NCBI RefSeq assembly: GCF_000378445.1
Contig: NZ_KB899779.1
Span: 1 to 6,977 of the forward strand
DNA: 6,977 bases
From: Deinococcus aquatilis DSM 23025
GTDB taxonomy: Bacteria; Deinococcota; Deinococci; Deinococcales; Deinococcaceae
Direction: 5' to 3'
Made by a program: the position numbers and the translations under genes
Notes under the pieces: model-generated
Told to the model about the DNA's origin: nothing
The model's input: the letters and a program-made list of their open reading frames with translations, nothing else
The model's database searches: none
Part shown: positions 6,210 through 6,977 of the stretch, piece after piece
How positions within the stretch are numbered: the first letter of the stretch is position 1
Layout: each line of letters starts with the position of its first letter

Positions 6210-6564
6210 GAATTGTCTCCTGGGGTTTGGTCACGGATGAGGTTAAGGCTCACGAGATCGGCAGGAAGTGGGGAGACTTGGGAACTCTTGCTCACCGAAA
6301 GGATGGAGCTAAGGTCCTGACCAGCGGCACAATGTTGCGGAACTCCGTCCCTGAACCGCCGCTTCAAGTTGAACGCGGCTCAGATCATCAGTCTTCAACG
6401 CTGGAGCCTCGCTGCTCCCAAGAGGGTCACAAGGCCGTGGATGGAACTGAAGAGGCGACAACTTCAGTACTGGACATCTTAGGTTTTTGATCGACTGAGA
6501 CGCCACTGTTCATTTTCTAGCGTTGACCACATTTGGGGCAGCACATGAGCGGCATCACTGGTTT
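6210..6564. other. 355-bp region without a recognised gene
   Basis: It contains the Shine-Dalgarno and leader of the minus-strand hydrolase, then sequence with no convincing gene. The plus-strand frame ending at TAG 6480-6482 is open from about 6319 and reads SLNRRFKLNAAQIISLQRWS, then a basic tail ending RRQLQYWTS. It has a compositionally plausible look of a gene remnant but no start and no family I can name. Another open frame at 6227-6490 (TTG start) also has no recognisable features. The left end of the IS4-type element must lie in the last part (about 6483-6545), but its terminal repeat cannot be fixed without the other end. Confidence 0.4.
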
Positions 6565-6586
6565 GTGACGACCCACGATGCCGCTC
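6547..6586 (+). promoter_or_regulatory. Inverted repeat enclosing the IS4-type transposase start
   Basis: GAGCGGCATC (6547-6556) is perfectly complementary to GATGCCGCTC (6577-6586). The 20-nt loop holds the probable GTG start (6565-6567). In a transcript entering from outside, the start would be locked in a 10-bp stem-loop. A transcript begun inside the element after the left arm would not fold this way. IS10 and IS50 (IS4 family) use this to prevent activation by neighbouring promoters. No internal promoter could be identified with confidence. Confidence 0.6.
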
Positions 6587-6977
6587 TCGCTGAGCCTACC
6601 AAGCTTGTCGACCTGTTGAAAGTCCGAGTTCCCTTCCTCCGGCGCGACACGCTGCAGCGTGTCGCTGACGTGATCGAAGCCCTGATTCAAGCGCAATCGA
6701 CCTGTCACCGAGTGTTGGGCACGTTCCTCCCCAATGAAGCGTCGCCTGAAGCCCGAAAAAAGCGGATACACCGGTGCTTTCAAGATGAGCAACTGACGGA
6801 TGACGTCTTCCTCCAGGTGCTCTTCCCTTTGTTACCCCCAGGAAAGCTCGTTCTCGCTCTGGATCGAACCAACTGGGCCTATGGGAGCCAGCCCCTGAAT
6901 CTCCTGGTCTTGGGCGTCGTCCTACACGGCTTTACCCTGCCTCTGGTCTGGACGGCGCTCTCCCACCAGGGCAGCAG
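6565..6977 (+). CDS. IS4-family transposase, N-terminal part (runs off window)
   Basis: The frame from GTG 6565 continues to the window edge (137 codons plus 2 nt) and stays open upstream to a TAG at about 6484. Segments such as VTTHDAALAEPTKLVDLL, PFLRRDTLQRVADVIEALIQ and LTDDVFLQVLFPLLPPGKLV are typical of Deinococcus-type IS4 transposases. LALDRTNWAYG contains D100, the probable first acidic residue of the DDE triad, followed by LNLLVLGVVLHGFTLPLVWT. The remaining catalytic D and E lie beyond the window, so whether the gene is intact is unknown. The GTG is preferred because homologues begin near 'TTHDAALAEP'; no good Shine-Dalgarno precedes it, and upstream TTG or CTG codons are alternatives. 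Confidence 0.8.
   Translation, partial: MTTHDAALAEPTKLVDLLKVRVPFLRRDTLQRVADVIEALIQAQSTCHRVLGTFLPNEASPEARKKRIHRCFQDEQLTDDVFLQVLFPLLPPGKLVLALDRTNWAYGSQPLNLLVLGVVLHGFTLPLVWTALSHQGS

Noticed and set aside
589..6977. Composite transposon carrying the SBP-M20-RidA-hydrolase genes between the two insertion sequences.
   Set aside because: The flanking elements belong to different families (IS110 and IS4) with unrelated mechanisms, so they cannot mobilise the segment together.
1..6977. CRISPR arrays, tRNA genes and metabolite riboswitches.
   Set aside because: No regularly spaced repeats, no tRNA-like cloverleaf and no T-box or other recognisable riboswitch core was found on either strand by eye.

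Overview
The window looks like an accessory stretch of a Deinococcus-type chromosome. This is inferred from moderately high GC, the style of the transposases and the type of ABC substrate-binding protein; nothing in the window names the species. It holds a small metabolic gene cluster placed between insertion-sequence material.

Left part (1-2038): the last 40 codons of an unidentified gene, then a scar of two minus-strand relics. One is a TetR-type regulator C-terminus and the other an IS982-type transposase N-terminus, and they abut near position 370. Inserted upstream of the IS982 start codon is a complete IS110-group element (about 589-1873). Its recombinase gene is intact except for one extra T at 1173-1174. 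The 5' non-coding region of the element folds like a bridge RNA, and all four guide segments can be read. The left-target guide (664-670) equals the left flank, and the right-target guide (691-696) is complementary to the right flank. The left-donor guide (732-739) equals the element's right end, and the right-donor guide (760-767) is complementary to its left end. This fixes both ends of the element, its CT core and the pre-insertion target. It is the most notable content of the window.

Central part (2039-5335): a tightly packed plus-strand operon. It encodes a secreted family-5 (peptide/opine type) ABC substrate-binding protein, an M20D metallo-amidohydrolase overlapping it at ATGA, and a RidA-family enamine deaminase overlapping the amidohydrolase by 11 bp. 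This reads as capture of an N-acylated or peptide-like compound, its hydrolysis, and clean-up of a reactive enamine/imine. No permease or ATPase genes are present in the window.

Right part: a convergent dienelactone-hydrolase-like gene (5355-6209, minus). A symmetrical hairpin at the 20-bp gap contains both stop codons and probably ends both transcripts. After about 350 bp with no recognisable gene, the window runs into the 5' part of an IS4-type transposase. Its likely GTG start sits in the loop of a perfect 10-bp inverted repeat, an arrangement that in IS10 and IS50 blocks expression from outside transcripts.
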